DNA of 7,355 bases from an uncultured Flavobacteriia bacterium (GTDB lineage: Bacteria; Bacteroidota; Bacteroidia; Flavobacteriales_D; Crocinitomicaceae): the NCBI GenBank assembly GCA_903887095.1, contig CAISOQ010000178.1, forward strand, positions 1-7,355, read 5' to 3'. This document shows, piece by piece, positions 6,794 to 7,355 of the stretch. Numbering within the stretch: position 1 is the stretch's first letter; each line of letters starts with the position of its first letter. The position numbers and the translations under genes were made by a program. The notes under the pieces were generated by a model. That model had not been told where the DNA came from and did no database searches. It worked only from the letters and a program-made list of their open reading frames with translations.

Positions 6794-6822
6794 TTAATGT
6801 TAATTTACAACGTTAACATTAA
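6794..6822. repeat. Perfect 10-bp inverted repeat upstream of the fibre cassette
   Basis: TTAATGTTAA (6794-6803) and TTAACATTAA (6813-6822) are exact reverse complements separated by 9 nt. The repeat lies between the TruC-like gene stop and the promoter candidate of the secreted cassette. The arms are AT-rich, and on neither strand is there a following T run, so a strong terminator is unlikely. A dimeric regulator binding site is possible but unproven. Confidence 0.5.
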
Positions 6823-6892
6823 CTGACACAAAAGGATTTTTCCAGCTATCAAAACTTCAACACCCAACTATTTGAGTCAACTTAGTAAGTAC

Positions 6893-7355
6893 TTACAAGC
6901 TTTCCAACAATTCCAGCACCCTTTCAAAATCGCTATGAATACCAGCTTCAATGGTGATTTTTTCGTAAGAAACAGGATGAATAAATTGAAGCTCGGACGC
7001 ATGCAGCAGCATCGTGTTCATGTTCCATTTTTCGAGAAATAGCTTATTCTGTTTGTTGCATCCATGCGGGCGATCGCCGATAATCGGATGAAAAATATGG
7101 GCAAAATGTTTGCGTATTTGGTGCATGCGTCCCGTTTCAGGATTGACTTCTAGGAACGAATAGCGTGATGTATCAAATTTTCCAAATGGAACGGGGATTT
7201 CAAAGTGACGGAGTGTCTGATAATGCGTGATGGCATCCTGCACTTTTCCGTCTTCTGTGGTTAGTGCGTAATCAATCGTTCCTTTTTCGGGAGTAAACCC
7301 ACGCACGATTGTCAGGTATTTTTTCTCTACCTCTTTGTTCATGAAGGCTTGCTGC
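6893..7355 (-). CDS. truC: RluA-family pseudouridine synthase, TruC-like, C-terminal part (5' end outside window)
   Basis: Catalyses isomerisation of uridine to pseudouridine in RNA; TruC acts on tRNA position 65. Only the C-terminal part is present. Visible family motifs are KKYLTIVRGF (start of the conserved core), DTSRYSFLEV, TGRMHQIRKH with HPIIGD just after (7073-7135), LLHASELQFIHP and the hydrophobic C-terminus. The HxQIRxH and HPIIGD motifs are RluA-family signatures, and the TSRYS and HPIIGDRPHG context favours TruC over RluC/RluD. The ATG at 7342 is not the real start: the frame stays open upstream to the window edge and encodes ..QQAFMNKEVEKKYL, which fits the conserved sequence before KxYL. 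The catalytic Asp (RLD motif) and N-terminal half must lie beyond 7355. The stop is 192 bp from the fibre cassette, and cotranscription is uncertain. Confidence 0.9.
   Translation of the reverse strand, partial: QQAFMNKEVEKKYLTIVRGFTPEKGTIDYALTTEDGKVQDAITHYQTLRHFEIPVPFGKFDTSRYSFLEVNPETGRMHQIRKHFAHIFHPIIGDRPHGCNKQNKLFLEKWNMNTMLLHASELQFIHPVSYEKITIEAGIHSDFERVLELLESL

Noticed and set aside
2953..6896. The same 11-mer TGTAAGTACTT at the stop codons of the permease gene (plus strand) and the TruC-like gene (minus strand)
   Set aside because: Several shared 11-mers are expected by chance in a window of this size, and no further flanking similarity extends the match.

Overview
The window looks like chromosomal DNA from a Bacteroidota bacterium, most likely a Flavobacteriales relative such as a Crocinitomicaceae (Fluviicola-like) species. 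Three things point there: a type IX secretion (T9SS) type A C-terminal sorting domain (6221-6700), start codons with AT-rich leaders and no clear Shine-Dalgarno sequence, and an N-terminal secreted-protein module (GFKYQAVVRDAGNTIL-type) that I know mainly from this phylum. The genus is inference.

Left part, 1-2100, minus strand. A tight three-gene run is read right to left: a PLP-dependent low-specificity L-threonine aldolase (ltaE), a lipoprotein of unknown function whose ATG directly abuts the ltaE stop, and a small acidic protein of unknown function 2 nt further on. The spacing strongly suggests one transcript. Bases 1-106, downstream of the run, contain no gene or convincing terminator that I can see.

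Middle, 2101-3049. A 72-bp divergent intergenic region separates ltaE from a plus-strand TauE/SafE (TSUP) family membrane permease. The permease converges on the next gene, and a strong hairpin terminator with a UUCG-type loop lies between them.

Right-centre, 3050-6700, minus strand. A two-gene secreted cassette dominates the window. A 159-aa protein consists of little more than a signal peptide, a short conserved segment and a T9SS sorting domain. Twelve nucleotides later comes a 1052-aa modular fibre protein: signal peptide, N-terminal beta-rich module, 145 uninterrupted Gly-X-Y collagen-like triplets, a 17-residue-repeat beta-roll stalk resembling YadA/tail-fibre heads, a tail-fibre-like GMVQFNT module, and a C-terminal beta-sandwich-like domain. 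The large protein has no recognisable T9SS sorting domain of its own, while its small upstream partner does. That makes the pair the most interesting object here.

Right end, 6701-7355. A 192-bp intergenic region holds a perfect 10-bp inverted repeat and a weak Bacteroidota-type promoter candidate for the fibre cassette. Beyond it lies the C-terminal part of an RluA-family pseudouridine synthase (TruC-like), truncated by the window edge; its reading frame is open to the last base.
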